A stretch of DNA of 64,000 nucleotides, from contig NZ_FCNX02000009.1 of NCBI RefSeq assembly GCF_001544835.2, positions 62,001-126,000 of the forward strand, written 5' to 3'. This document shows positions 1 to 8,525 of the stretch, one piece after another (within the stretch, counting starts at the first letter, position 1; each line of letters begins with the position of its first letter). The translations under genes and the position numbers were made by a program. The notes under the pieces are model-generated. The model made no database searches, was not told the origin of the DNA, and saw nothing but the letters and a program-made list of their open reading frames with translations. The DNA comes from Caballeronia fortuita (GTDB taxonomy: Bacteria > Pseudomonadota > Gammaproteobacteria > Burkholderiales > Burkholderiaceae).

Positions 1-104
1 GCGAGCGGTCGCAGACGCACGCGGTGAAACGCGGTTTCGGAAACAGGCAAACGCTTGGACGAACGCGTGGGCGAACAGCTGCGCAAACGATTGCTACGGT
101 GCAT
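1..104 (-). CDS. Partial CDS, N-terminal end of an unknown protein
   Basis: An open frame reading leftward begins with ATG at 104-102 and runs off the window edge without a stop. A GGAGG Shine-Dalgarno sequence lies at 114-110, five bases before the ATG, which is the main reason for calling it. The visible 34 residues are basic and rich in Arg and Ser, starting MHRSNRLRSC, with no recognisable motif. Only the start is visible, so no function is assigned. It lies downstream of, and on the same strand as, the small gene at 380-748. Confidence 0.4.
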   Translation of the reverse strand, partial: MHRSNRLRSCSPTRSSKRLPVSETAFHRVRLRPL

Positions 105-379
105 GACCACCTCCAGTCGGTGTCGATTGTTGTCATCGTTGTGGGCCGCTGACGGTGTAGCCGCTTTTCAGCCGGGCGATTCGTGACACCGCCGGGAGCC
201 GCGAACATCGACGTGCGAGCAGGCGCGCAGATGGTATCGTCCGCGCCCCGCACGCCAATGTGGGGTTCCGCACATTCGGCCAGCGCAAAAAAACGTCCAT
301 GCCCGAGCGCGAGGCGCGCCAAGGCGCGCGCGCGGCGCGGCACGGAAATTGATCAGACGAACAGAAGCGGACGAACCCG
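105..379. other. Intergenic stretch, nothing convincing
   Basis: These 275 bases separate two leftward genes. I see no ORF with a ribosome binding site. A GC-rich palindrome (GCGCGCC-TT-GGCGCGC in the leftward direction) lies near 317-332 and an A7 run near 288-294, but they are too far apart for a normal intrinsic terminator. Confidence 0.4.
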
Positions 380-748
380 TTACGGCAATGGTTTGCGCCG
401 GCTCGACAATTCGATACGGCATTCGTGAAAGATGCGCTGGACGAGCGCGCTTTCGTAGTCGAGATCCTCGCCTTCCAGGATGCGCTCGATGTCGCCGCGC
501 GAAGCATCGGCGTCGAGCGTGGCGGAAAAGCGCGCGGCGAGCGACTGTGCCGCCACCGAAAGCCGCGCGGTCTCGATCCAGTCCGCCGCGCGATGATGCC
601 GGTCGAGCCAGCGATGCGCCGCGCGCACCTGAAACGACGTGTCGGGCCACTCGCCTTCGATGTAGTACGCGCCGAGCAAAGCGCAGGTGAGCCAGCACAG
701 CAGATGCACCCGGTCGTCGGGGCCGAGGGGATAGCGCACTTGACTCAT
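380..748 (-). CDS. Hypothetical protein, 122 aa
   Basis: Small soluble protein starting MSQVRYPLGPDD, with a Trp- and Cys-containing segment near residues 17-35 and a Glu/Asp-rich region (EGEDLDYESA) near residues 90-100. I do not recognise the family and see no signal peptide or membrane segment. The ATG at 748-746 is preceded directly by five copies of a 13-bp tandem repeat, each containing GATG, so several upstream ATGs exist in different frames; the first codon after the array is preferred because the product is compact from there. There is no clear Shine-Dalgarno sequence outside the repeat. It is followed on the same strand by the partial gene at 104. Confidence 0.6.
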   Translation of the reverse strand: MSQVRYPLGPDDRVHLLCWLTCALLGAYYIEGEWPDTSFQVRAAHRWLDRHHRAADWIETARLSVAAQSLAARFSATLDADASRGDIERILEGEDLDYESALVQRIFHECRIELSSRRKPLP

Positions 749-750
749 GA

Positions 751-815
751 TGACCCATCGAAATGACCCATCGGAATGACGCATCGGAATGACGCATCGG
801 AATGACGCATCGACG
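751..815. repeat. 13-bp tandem repeat, about five units
   Basis: Five consecutive 13-base units follow the consensus TGACSCATCGGAA: 751-763, 764-776, 777-789, 790-802 and 803-815. The first differs by ending in AAA, the second has CCC where later units have CGC, and the last is divergent at its end. The array abuts the start codon of the leftward gene at 748 and so occupies its 5' leader. Because 13 is not a multiple of three, each unit shifts the ATG frame. Confidence 0.9.
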
Positions 816-888
816 ATATCACGCCGTGCCCGCGCCCGGCATGCCCGGCGCGTATGGCCGCGCGCGTCGTGCATGTCGCTGCGGGCAG

Positions 889-2181
889 TTAAGGCGTGGC
901 GATGGTGACGGTCACGACGAGACCGCGCGGCGCGGCATCGGCGAGTTCGACCTGCGCGCCGATGCGTGCCGCGATGGTGCCGACGATGGAAAGCCCGAGT
1001 CCCGAGCCGTTCGCGTCGCTGCCCGGCACGCGATAGAACGGATCGAAGACGCGCGCGCGTTCCTCGGGCGCGATGCCCGGCCCGTCGTCCGCGACGCGAA
1101 TCCACGGCCGCGCGTTCGAGACGCCCGTCGCGAGATCGACGCGCCCGCCCGCCGGCGTATAGCGGATCGCGTTGTCGACGAGATTTTTCACCATGATCGT
1201 GATGTCGGCTTGCGGCGCGTGAATGAACACCTCGTCGACGCTCGATACGCCGATATCGATCTCCTTTTCTTCCGCGAGCGGCATCAGATCTTCGAGCACG
1301 TTGCGGAAAATCTCCTGCACGCGCAGCCGCGCGACATCGGCGTCCGTGCGTTGTTGCAGGCGCGCGAGCGTCAGCAGTTGATGCAGCAGCGAGCGCGTGC
1401 GCGCGAGGCCGCGCCGCAATGCATCGAGGCGTTCGCGCGCGGTGTCGGGCAACTCGGACGCGTCGAGCCGCTCCGCCTGCAGCGACAGCGCGGTCAGCGG
1501 CGAGCGCAATTCGTGCGCGGCATCGGCGACGAAGCGGCGCTGCAGCGCCACCGACGCCTCCACGCGCGCGAGCAGGCGGTTGATCGCGACGACGAAAGGC
1601 GCGATCTCGCTCGGCAGCGCGTCGCCGGAAAGCGCGGAGAGATCGTGCTCGGGCCGCGTGTCGAGGCCCGCCGACAGCGCCGCGAGCGGCCGGAACATGC
1701 GCCGCACGATCAGATGCAGCGCCGCGAGCAGCACCAGCGCGAGCGCGGCGAAGGGCGTCACGGTGGCGAGCGCGCTGTTGCGGGCGATCTCGTCGCGGCC
1801 CGCGGTCTTCTGGCCGATCACGACGCGCGTGCCGTCGTCGAGCGTCCTGACGGCGAGACGCCAGCGCGTGCCATCGACTATTGCGTTCTGCAGGCCGTCG
1901 GGGACATTGGCGGCGATGGAAAGCGGCGTGCGCTCGACGAGCGTCTGGATGACGAGCTTCGATTCCGCGTCGGCGCCGTCGACCTGGGCGAGCGCCTCGC
2001 GCTCCATCACCGCGAGCGTGCGCGGCGTGACGAGCGCGGCGATCTGCTTCAACTGGCCGTCCTGCAACTCGTTGGCTTCGTGAAGCGCCGTCTTGAACGC
2101 GACGACGCCGCCCGCCGCAGCAATCGCGACGACGAGCGCCGACAGCCAGGCCGACAGCCTGAACTGGAGCGAACGCGTCAT
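889..2181 (-). CDS. qseC: Sensor histidine kinase, QseC-like
   Basis: Inner-membrane sensor kinase of 430 aa paired with the response regulator at 2178-2840. Visible parts are a first membrane helix at about residues 10-29, a periplasmic region to about 140, a second helix at about 142-160, HAMP, the phosphoacceptor box FVADAAHELRSPLTAL with His223, an N-box (NLVDNAIRY) and a G-box (DDGPGIAPEER, GSGLGLSIV) near the C terminus. The start overlaps the end of the regulator gene by four bases (2178-2181), consistent with translational coupling. The QseC name rests on the paired 220-residue OmpR regulator and overall architecture; TctE- or PmrB-like assignments are possible. Confidence 0.9.
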   Translation of the reverse strand: MTRSLQFRLSAWLSALVVAIAAAGGVVAFKTALHEANELQDGQLKQIAALVTPRTLAVMEREALAQVDGADAESKLVIQTLVERTPLSIAANVPDGLQNAIVDGTRWRLAVRTLDDGTRVVIGQKTAGRDEIARNSALATVTPFAALALVLLAALHLIVRRMFRPLAALSAGLDTRPEHDLSALSGDALPSEIAPFVVAINRLLARVEASVALQRRFVADAAHELRSPLTALSLQAERLDASELPDTARERLDALRRGLARTRSLLHQLLTLARLQQRTDADVARLRVQEIFRNVLEDLMPLAEEKEIDIGVSSVDEVFIHAPQADITIMVKNLVDNAIRYTPAGGRVDLATGVSNARPWIRVADDGPGIAPEERARVFDPFYRVPGSDANGSGLGLSIVGTIAARIGAQVELADAAPRGLVVTVTIATP

Positions 2182-2840
2182 GGCTGCTTCGAGACCATCC
2201 AGCCGACGCCGCGCACGTTGCGGATCGCGGTCGCGCCGAGCTTCTTGCGCAGTGAGTGGATCAGGAATTCGACCGCGTTGCTTTCCACTTCCTCGTTCCA
2301 GCCGTAGATGCGGTCTTCGAGTTCCGCGCGCGAGAGGATCGCGCCGGGTCGGATCATCAGCGCTTGCAGCAGCGCGAATTCGCGGCTGGAGAGCCGCATC
2401 GAGAGTTCGCCGGTGGTGGCTTCGCGCGTGGCGGGATCGAGCGTGAGCACGCCGTTCGTCATGAGCGGCGCGGATTGTCCGCCACGGCGGCGGATCACCG
2501 CGCGCATGCGCGCTTTGAGCTCGGCGATGTCGAAGGGCTTGATGAGGTAATCGTCGGCGCCTTCGTCGAGTCCGCGAATGCGTTCCTCGACGGAATCGCG
2601 CGCCGTGATGATGATGAGCGGCACGTGATTGGTCCCGCGGCGCACTTCACGCAGCACGTCGATGCCATCGGCGCCGGGCAGGCCGAGATCGAGCAGGATC
2701 GCATCGTAGACGTGCGTGGTGAGGCTCGTGAGCGCGAGCCGGCCGTCGCGCACCCAGTCGACGGCATAGCCGCCTTCGCGGAGTTCGTCCTGCACGGATT
2801 CGCCGATCATCCGGTCGTCTTCGACGAGCAATATCCTCAT
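2178..2840 (-). CDS. qseB: OmpR-family response regulator, QseB-like
   Basis: Two-domain DNA-binding response regulator of 220 aa. The receiver domain (1-120) begins MRILLVEDD, has the phosphoacceptor Asp51 in LLDLGLPGADG and the conserved Lys in LIKPFD; a winged-helix OmpR output domain follows and ends in RNVRGVGWMV. The ATG at 2840 is chosen over one seven codons upstream because CGGAGA lies nine bases before it. It is the first gene of a two-gene operon with the kinase. A direct repeat of CCTAAGC with 11-bp period lies upstream at 2957-2974, the arrangement bound by PmrA/QseB regulators, so autoregulation is likely. Confidence 0.93.
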   Translation of the reverse strand: MRILLVEDDRMIGESVQDELREGGYAVDWVRDGRLALTSLTTHVYDAILLDLGLPGADGIDVLREVRRGTNHVPLIIITARDSVEERIRGLDEGADDYLIKPFDIAELKARMRAVIRRRGGQSAPLMTNGVLTLDPATREATTGELSMRLSSREFALLQALMIRPGAILSRAELEDRIYGWNEEVESNAVEFLIHSLRKKLGATAIRNVRGVGWMVSKQP

Positions 2841-2940
2841 GGCGTGTCTCCGTGCGGTCATGGCGATCGACGGCGGCGCGCGACGATTGAGGCAGGCGGA
2901 TGCTTCATGTTGCGGAGCCTTCGCGTTCAGGGAAGCCGCA

Positions 2941-2974
2941 AGGGTAGTGGAGTGAAGCTTAGGAGATGCTTAGG
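2941..2974 (-). promoter_or_regulatory. Response-regulator box and -10 upstream of qseB
   Basis: Reading leftward, CCTAAGC is repeated at 2974-2968 and 2963-2957, an 11-bp period as in PmrA/QseB boxes (known consensus CTTAAK-N5-CTTAA). Ten bases after the second half-site is TACCCT (2946-2941), a -10-like hexamer. The same spacing recurs at two other sites in this window (12999-13032 and 28192-28225). Confidence 0.6.
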
Positions 2975-3024
2975 GGTTGCGCTGTCCGCGCACGCGACGC
3001 GGACAGCAATTTCGCTTCCCGATA

Positions 3025-4170
3025 TCAGAACGCGTGCCGCAACGCTACGCGCGCGACGAACTGCTCCGAATTCGACGACACGCCTTGCGTGCCCGGAATG
3101 AACGCCTGGTCCATCACCGAATCGGTCGAGCCGCCCGCGATCTTCTGATACGCACCCTGCATGTACACGTCGGTGCGCTTGGAGAGGAAGTAGTCCGCCA
3201 TCAGACCCGCCGAGTGGATATGCGGCTTCACGGTGCCCGCGGTCGAGTCGTACTTCTCCATCGAATAGACGTACTGCGCACCGACGAAGAAGTCAGGCGC
3301 GAACTGATACTTGCCGTTGATCTCGAAGTTTTGATAGCGCAGGTTCTTCAGCGTATTGCCCGACGATGCGAGCGACCCGCCGATATAGCCGTTCGTCAGC
3401 GGATCGCGATAACTCGAATTGGTGTACGCGAAACCCGCCGTCGCCTTGCCGAACGTGTAGTTCACGCCCGCGCCGAAGATCTGCATGCGCTCGGCGATGA
3501 AGCTCGCGTCGTTCGTCGCGATCGCGCCGTTCGCATTCGCGCCGACGCCATCCGCGCGCAGGTACGCCGCGCCGGCGAGCAGGCCGCCGTTTGCATACGA
3601 CGCACCGAAGCTGTACTGCCGGTTGTTCGCGAAACTTGTGTCGTTGCTGAAGCTGTACGTGCCGCCGAAGCTGAAGCCGCCGAACGACGGGCTCGCGTAC
3701 TTGACCGTGTTGTTCACGCGGAACGAGTTGTCGGTGTTGTCGTTGTCGAACGGATGCGCGAAGAGATAGCCCGCGAAGTTGCCGTTGGCCGTCGTCGGCG
3801 CGAGGTAGTCGACCACGGAGTCGTACTGGCGGCCGAGCTTGATCGAGCCGAAGCGGTCGTTGCTCATGCCCACATACGCCTGCCGCCCGAACATGCGCCC
3901 GCCTTGTCCGGCTGCGCCGTTGCTCAGATTCACCCCGCTTTCGAGCTGGAACACGGCCTTCGTGCCACCGCCCAGGTCTTCGGCGCCGCGCAGGCCCCAA
4001 CGGCTGCCGGATGCGTAGCCGCTCGTCAGTTCATACACGCGATTTCCGCCGACATTGCTCGTGTAGTCGACGCCTTCATCGAGGACGCCGTACAGCGTAA
4101 CGCTGCTTTGAGCATGCGCTGAAGTCACGATACACGCGAGCGCGGCCAGGGCTATTACTTTGATTCTCAT
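3025..4170 (-). CDS. Gram-negative porin, OmpC/Omp32 type
   Basis: Outer-membrane general porin of 381 aa. A signal peptide (MRIKVIALAALACIVTSAHA) is followed by mature QSSVTLYGVLDEG, the hallmark start of betaproteobacterial trimeric porins. The body alternates amphipathic beta strands with loops, contains RQAYVG and GRQYDS motifs and ends in the C-terminal aromatic signature RHAF needed for outer-membrane insertion. The start at 4170 is set by the signal peptide; upstream in-frame codons lack signal character. It is divergent from the AldA-type operon at 4452. Its length is typical for the family. Substrate unknown. Confidence 0.93.
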   Translation of the reverse strand: MRIKVIALAALACIVTSAHAQSSVTLYGVLDEGVDYTSNVGGNRVYELTSGYASGSRWGLRGAEDLGGGTKAVFQLESGVNLSNGAAGQGGRMFGRQAYVGMSNDRFGSIKLGRQYDSVVDYLAPTTANGNFAGYLFAHPFDNDNTDNSFRVNNTVKYASPSFGGFSFGGTYSFSNDTSFANNRQYSFGASYANGGLLAGAAYLRADGVGANANGAIATNDASFIAERMQIFGAGVNYTFGKATAGFAYTNSSYRDPLTNGYIGGSLASSGNTLKNLRYQNFEINGKYQFAPDFFVGAQYVYSMEKYDSTAGTVKPHIHSAGLMADYFLSKRTDVYMQGAYQKIAGGSTDSVMDQAFIPGTQGVSSNSEQFVARVALRHAF

Positions 4171-4451
4171 GAAAGTCTCAAATCTTTTACTTATTCGTGA
4201 AGAAGTCCCAACCATCGAGGCTGGCAGGGACCGCGAGCGACGGATTGTGGCCGATGAAAGAAGCGTCGCAAAAGGATTTAGTCGAACAGCGAGCGTGAGT
4301 TTTTTGAATGTTCGTCCAGAAAATTCATTGCTTGTCGCTGCAGCGCGAGGCGCGGAAGAATGGCCTGAAATGCGTTGCCTTGTCGCAGCGGTTGCCCGAC
4401 TCGCCGGCGGCCGGGCGCCGCGACGCACAGCGATCAAGGAAACCGCAAGAC
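4171..4451. other. Divergent intergenic region, porin and aldehyde dehydrogenase
   Basis: These 281 bases separate divergently transcribed genes and must hold both promoters. The part next to the porin is relatively AT-rich (AATCTTTTACTTATTCGTG). I see no strong palindrome and did not find a convincing -35/-10 pair. Confidence 0.4.
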
Positions 4452-5876
4452 ATGAAGCCAGAATGCAATTTCGTGAACGGACGTTTCATCGAGCCTGTCG
4501 CCGATAACGTCACCGCAGTCCTGAATCCCGCGACCGAAGAAGTGCTCGGCCACGTTCACAACGCATCGCGCGAACAGGCGCTCATGGCCGTCGATCAAGC
4601 CGCCGAAGCGCAACGCGCATGGCGCGTGCTGCCCGCCGCCGAGCGCGGCGCGCATATGCAGCGTCTCGCGGATGCAATCGTCGAAGCTTCCGCCGATATC
4701 GGCGCGGCGCTCGCGGCCGAATCCGGCAAGAGCCTGCTCGATGCGACCAACGAAGCCGTGTACGCCGCGCAGATCACCCGTTATCACGCTGAATGGGCGC
4801 GCCGCATCGAAGGCGAAGTCATTCCGAGCGATACGCCGAACGAGAACCTCGTGCTGCATCGCGAGCCGATCGGCGTCGTCGCGTGCCTGATCCCGTTCAA
4901 CTTCCCCATCTACACGCTGATGCGCAAGATCGCGCCGGCCCTGATCGCGGGCAACACGGTCGTCGTGCGTCCGAGCAACAACACGCCGCTGTCGGCGTTC
5001 GAACTTGCGCGCGCCGTCGAACGCGCGGCGCTGCCGGCGGGTGTCGTCAACGTGCTCGCGATGGATCACGCCACCGCCGAAGTCGTCTGCACGCATCCGA
5101 AGGTCGGCATGATCACCTTGACGGGCAGCGTCAACGCCGGCCGCAAGGTGCTCGAATACTGCAAGGCGAATATCGCGAAGCCGTCGCTGGAACTCGGCGG
5201 CAAGACGCCCGCCATCGTCGAGCCGGACGCTGATCTGCAGAAGGCCGCGCGCGAACTCGTCGCATCGAAGCTCACGCACAGCGGCCAGCTTTGCACGGCG
5301 ATCGAACGCGTCTATGTGCACGAAAGCATCCACGACGAATTCGTCGGACTGCTGCGCGATCAGATGATGGCAAAGCGCATCGGCGACCGTTATGAAGACG
5401 CGAGCCACATGGGTCCGCTCGTGAACAAGGCGTCGCGCGACGGCATTCACGCGATGGTCCGCCGCGCTGTCGAAGCGGGCGCGAAGCTCGAAACCGGCGG
5501 CGAAGTGCCGGCTCGCAAGGGCTTCTTCTATCCGCCGACGCTGCTCTCCAACTGCCGTCAGGACATGGAGATCGTTCAGGAAGAAACCTTCGGCCCCGTG
5601 CTCGCGGTGCTCAAGTACGCGACGATCGACGAAGCGCTCGCGCTGGCGAACGATCACCAGTTCGGCCTGTCCTCGGTGCTCTACACCGAGAACTATCGCA
5701 CCGCGATGAAGGTCGCGAATGCGATCGAAGCGGGCGAGCTTTACATCAACCGCACGCCCGCCGATCCGTATCAGGGCTTTCACGCCGGCTGGAAGCGCTC
5801 CGGCATCGGCGGCGACGACGGCAAGCACGGCATGCTCGAGTTCACGCAGACGCGTCTCGTCGTCATGAAGTACTGA
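4452..5876 (+). CDS. Aldehyde dehydrogenase, AldA-like
   Basis: NAD(P)-dependent aldehyde dehydrogenase of 474 aa, close in length to Escherichia coli AldA (lactaldehyde/glycolaldehyde dehydrogenase). The catalytic pair is visible: Glu247 in SLELGGKTP and Cys281 in HSGQLCTA; the NAD-binding Rossmann segment contains TLTGSVNAG and the substrate-side motif PFNFPIYTLM. The ATG at 4452 follows AAGGA at 4437-4441; a longer in-frame extension upstream lacks family similarity. It is the first of a run of codirectional genes (MFS permease, enolase-superfamily enzyme, GMC oxidoreductase), suggesting oxidation of an aldehyde made from a sugar or polyol. Substrate is inferred. Confidence 0.9.
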   Translation: MKPECNFVNGRFIEPVADNVTAVLNPATEEVLGHVHNASREQALMAVDQAAEAQRAWRVLPAAERGAHMQRLADAIVEASADIGAALAAESGKSLLDATNEAVYAAQITRYHAEWARRIEGEVIPSDTPNENLVLHREPIGVVACLIPFNFPIYTLMRKIAPALIAGNTVVVRPSNNTPLSAFELARAVERAALPAGVVNVLAMDHATAEVVCTHPKVGMITLTGSVNAGRKVLEYCKANIAKPSLELGGKTPAIVEPDADLQKAARELVASKLTHSGQLCTAIERVYVHESIHDEFVGLLRDQMMAKRIGDRYEDASHMGPLVNKASRDGIHAMVRRAVEAGAKLETGGEVPARKGFFYPPTLLSNCRQDMEIVQEETFGPVLAVLKYATIDEALALANDHQFGLSSVLYTENYRTAMKVANAIEAGELYINRTPADPYQGFHAGWKRSGIGGDDGKHGMLEFTQTRLVVMKY

Positions 5877-5881
5877 TTTGC

Positions 5882-5909
5882 GCGGCCGCTGACGGCCGCT
5901 TTGTTGTTC
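5882..5909 (+). terminator. Possible intrinsic terminator after aldehyde dehydrogenase
   Basis: GCGGCCG (5882-5888), loop CTGA, CGGCCGC (5893-5899), then TTTGTTGTT. The stem is a perfect 7 bp and the tail is T-rich but broken by Gs, so partial termination or attenuation before the MFS gene is more likely than a full stop. Confidence 0.5.
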
Positions 5910-5991
5910 CCCTCATCTACAAAAACATGTTGAAGGCCCAGTCGCGCGGCGTCAGGACGCCGCGCGCCGCTGCCCTTCGAGGAGCACTCCT

Positions 5992-7293
5992 GTGTCGTCG
6001 AATTCCGTTCAATCCAGCCAGAGCGTGAGCGCACCGCGCGCAAGCACGCGCGCCGACCGCTATATCCAGCTTGCGTTGCTCGTGATCGCCGCTGGCGCGA
6101 TCTATCCGATTCTGTATCTCCGGCAGGTTTATCAGCCGACGATGCTCGAAGTCTTTCACATCACCGAGGCGCAACTCGGCTATCTCTACTCCGCGCTCGG
6201 CACGATCTTCCTGGTGTGCTATCTGCCGAGCGGCTGGCTCGCGGACCGCGTCGCGCCGCGCCTGCTCATCAGCTTCTCGCTGATCGCGACAGGCGCGCTC
6301 GGGCTGTGGTATTCCACCGCGCCTTCGTTCGGTGCGCTAGTCGTGATCTTCGGCGGCTGGGGCCTGACGACCGGCCTCACGTTCTGGGCCGCGATCATCA
6401 AGCGCGTGCAGACGATCGCCGCCGCCGACGAGCAAGGCCGCTTCTTCGGCTTTCTCGACGGCGGGCGCGGGCTGATCGAAGCGCTGCTCGCGACCATCGC
6501 GATCGGGCTGTTCGCGTGGACCACGCAGACGCGCGGCGAATCGGCCACGGCGGGCTTCCGGCTCGTCGTCTATATGTACGCGTTCCTGTGTATCGGGCTT
6601 GGCGTGGTGCTCGGTCTCGTGCGCGATCCGCAAGGCGCGCAGGCCGGGGCAGCGAAGCGCGAAAAGCGCAACGTGCTGCGCGACCTCGCCACGCTCGTGA
6701 AGAATCCGCAACTCGCGCTGCTGTCGGCCATCGTGTTCTGCGGCTATCAGGTTTTCTGGTCGACGTATAGCTTCTCGGCTTATCTGCACGAGAAGGAAAT
6801 CGGCTTGACGGTCGTGCTGGCCGGCTTCATCACGACGCTGAAACTCTGGATGCGCCCGATCGGCGGCATCGGCGGCGGCTTTCTCGGCGACCGTTTCTCG
6901 AAGACGAGCGTGCTCATCGTCGCGCTGTTCTCGGCATCCGCCGCGCTGCTGGTGCTGATGGCCGCGCCCGCCATTTCGAGCCATGTGCTCGTCGCGGTGC
7001 TCGTGCTGTTCATCGGCGTGATGACGTATGCGATTCGCGGCCTCTACTGGTCGCTGCTCGATCAGTGCAAGGTGCCCGCCGAAACGATGGGCCTCGCGAT
7101 CGGTCTCGTGTCCGTCGTCGGCTATTCGCCCGATGCTGTGCTGCCGCTCATCAACGGCTATCTGACGCAGAACTATCCGGGCGTTCACGGCTATCAGCTG
7201 TATTTCGGTTATATCGCCTTCATGTCCGCGCTCGGCGGCGTGGCGGCAATCATGTTCAAACTTCGACTTAGCAAGCAGGGAGCGCAATCATGA
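5992..7293 (+). CDS. MFS transporter
   Basis: Major facilitator superfamily permease of 433 aa with about 12 predicted membrane helices. The loop between helices 2 and 3 reads SGWLADRVAPRLL, a variant of the MFS motif G-x-L-A-D-R; a hydrophilic central loop near residues 210-235 (AQAGAAKREKRN) separates the halves. The start is GTG at 5992 with GAGGAG eight bases upstream. The stop overlaps the next start (ATGA, 7290-7293), so it is translationally coupled to the enolase-superfamily gene, implying import of that enzyme's substrate. No substrate can be read from sequence. Confidence 0.9.
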   Translation: MSSNSVQSSQSVSAPRASTRADRYIQLALLVIAAGAIYPILYLRQVYQPTMLEVFHITEAQLGYLYSALGTIFLVCYLPSGWLADRVAPRLLISFSLIATGALGLWYSTAPSFGALVVIFGGWGLTTGLTFWAAIIKRVQTIAAADEQGRFFGFLDGGRGLIEALLATIAIGLFAWTTQTRGESATAGFRLVVYMYAFLCIGLGVVLGLVRDPQGAQAGAAKREKRNVLRDLATLVKNPQLALLSAIVFCGYQVFWSTYSFSAYLHEKEIGLTVVLAGFITTLKLWMRPIGGIGGGFLGDRFSKTSVLIVALFSASAALLVLMAAPAISSHVLVAVLVLFIGVMTYAIRGLYWSLLDQCKVPAETMGLAIGLVSVVGYSPDAVLPLINGYLTQNYPGVHGYQLYFGYIAFMSALGGVAAIMFKLRLSKQGAQS

Positions 7294-8507
7294 AGATCGC
7301 CGCGCTGGAAACGCACATCGTCGCGGTGCCGCCGCCGCACGTCGGCGGCATGTACTGGATTTTCGTGAAGCTGCGCACCGCGTGCGGCATCGAAGGCGTC
7401 GGCGAAATCTATTCCGCGACGTTCCATCCGAAGGCGATGGCGCCGATCATCGAAGACGTGTTCGAGCGCTATCTGCTCGGCCACGATCCGCATCATGTCG
7501 AGCGTTTCTATCGCGAAGCGTATTCGAGCGGCTTCACGCAGCGCCCCGACCTCACGATGATGGGCGTCGCGAGCGGCCTGGAAATGGCGTGCTGGGACAT
7601 CATCGGCAAGGCGGCGAACAAGCCGGTGTACGAACTGCTCGGCGGACGCGTGCATGACCGGCTGCGTTCGTACACGTATCTCTATCCGAAGAACGCGCGC
7701 GGCGAATACGACTACGACGACCCCGACCTCGCCGCCGAATGCGCCGCGCACAACGTCGCGCTCGGCTTCACGGCAGTCAAGTTCGATCCGGCCGGTCCGT
7801 ACACCGCGTATTCCGGCCATCAGATTTCGCTCGAAGTGATGGATCGCTGCGAGACGTTCTGCCGCAAGGTGCGCGAGGCCGTCGGCAGCAAGGCCGATCT
7901 GCTGTTCGGCACGCACGGCCAGATGGTGCCGTCGTCGGCGATCCGCCTCGCGCAACGCCTCGAAAAGTTCGATCCGCTGTGGTTCGAAGAGCCGGTGCCG
8001 CCGGGACAGGAAGACGCGATGGCGCAAGTCGCCGCGAAAACCAGTATTCCGATCGCGGCGGGCGAGCGCCTCACGACCAAGTACGAATTCTTCAAGCTGC
8101 TCGAAGCGAAAGCAGCATCGATCCTGCAATTCAACGTCGGACGCGTGGGCGGTCTGCTGGAAGCGAAGAAGATCGCGAGTCTCGCCGAGGTGCACTACGC
8201 GCAGATCGCGCCGCATCTCTACAACGGTCCGGTCGGCGCGGCGGCGAGCATCCAGATCGCCGCGTGTTCGCCGAACTTCCTGATTCAGGAAAGCATCGGC
8301 ACGTGGGACGGTTTCCACGCCGACGTGCTCAAGTCGAAGATCCGCTGGGAAGACGGCTACATCGTTCCGTCGACGGAACCGGGTCTCGGCGTCGAACTGA
8401 ATATGGACGTCGTGCGCGCGCATACGCCGTACACGGGTGAGCGTCTGCACCTGCAGATGGCGGCGAAGCCCGCCGACGTGAAGGATCTCGCGCCCGCGAA
8501 GGGCTGA
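7290..8507 (+). CDS. Mandelate racemase/muconate lactonizing family enzyme
   Basis: Enolase-superfamily enzyme of 405 aa, expected to abstract a proton alpha to a carboxylate (sugar-acid dehydratase or cycloisomerase). The N-terminal capping domain is followed by a TIM barrel with Lys164 in AVKFDP, a GTHGQ segment at 207-211 where many relatives carry their first Asp metal ligand, Glu233-Glu234 in WFEEPVPP, and Glu259 in AAGERL. The GTHGQ variant argues against mandelate racemase itself. Start overlaps the MFS stop by four bases. Together with the flanking oxidoreductases it suggests sugar-acid or lactone catabolism; the exact reaction is unknown. Confidence 0.88.
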   Translation: MKIAALETHIVAVPPPHVGGMYWIFVKLRTACGIEGVGEIYSATFHPKAMAPIIEDVFERYLLGHDPHHVERFYREAYSSGFTQRPDLTMMGVASGLEMACWDIIGKAANKPVYELLGGRVHDRLRSYTYLYPKNARGEYDYDDPDLAAECAAHNVALGFTAVKFDPAGPYTAYSGHQISLEVMDRCETFCRKVREAVGSKADLLFGTHGQMVPSSAIRLAQRLEKFDPLWFEEPVPPGQEDAMAQVAAKTSIPIAAGERLTTKYEFFKLLEAKAASILQFNVGRVGGLLEAKKIASLAEVHYAQIAPHLYNGPVGAAASIQIAACSPNFLIQESIGTWDGFHADVLKSKIRWEDGYIVPSTEPGLGVELNMDVVRAHTPYTGERLHLQMAAKPADVKDLAPAKG

Positions 8508-8525
8508 ACGAAAGGCAAATAAAGC

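Noticed and set aside
751..815. CRISPR array
   Set aside because: Units are 13 bp and directly adjacent with no spacers, so it is a simple tandem repeat. No other region shows spaced repeats.
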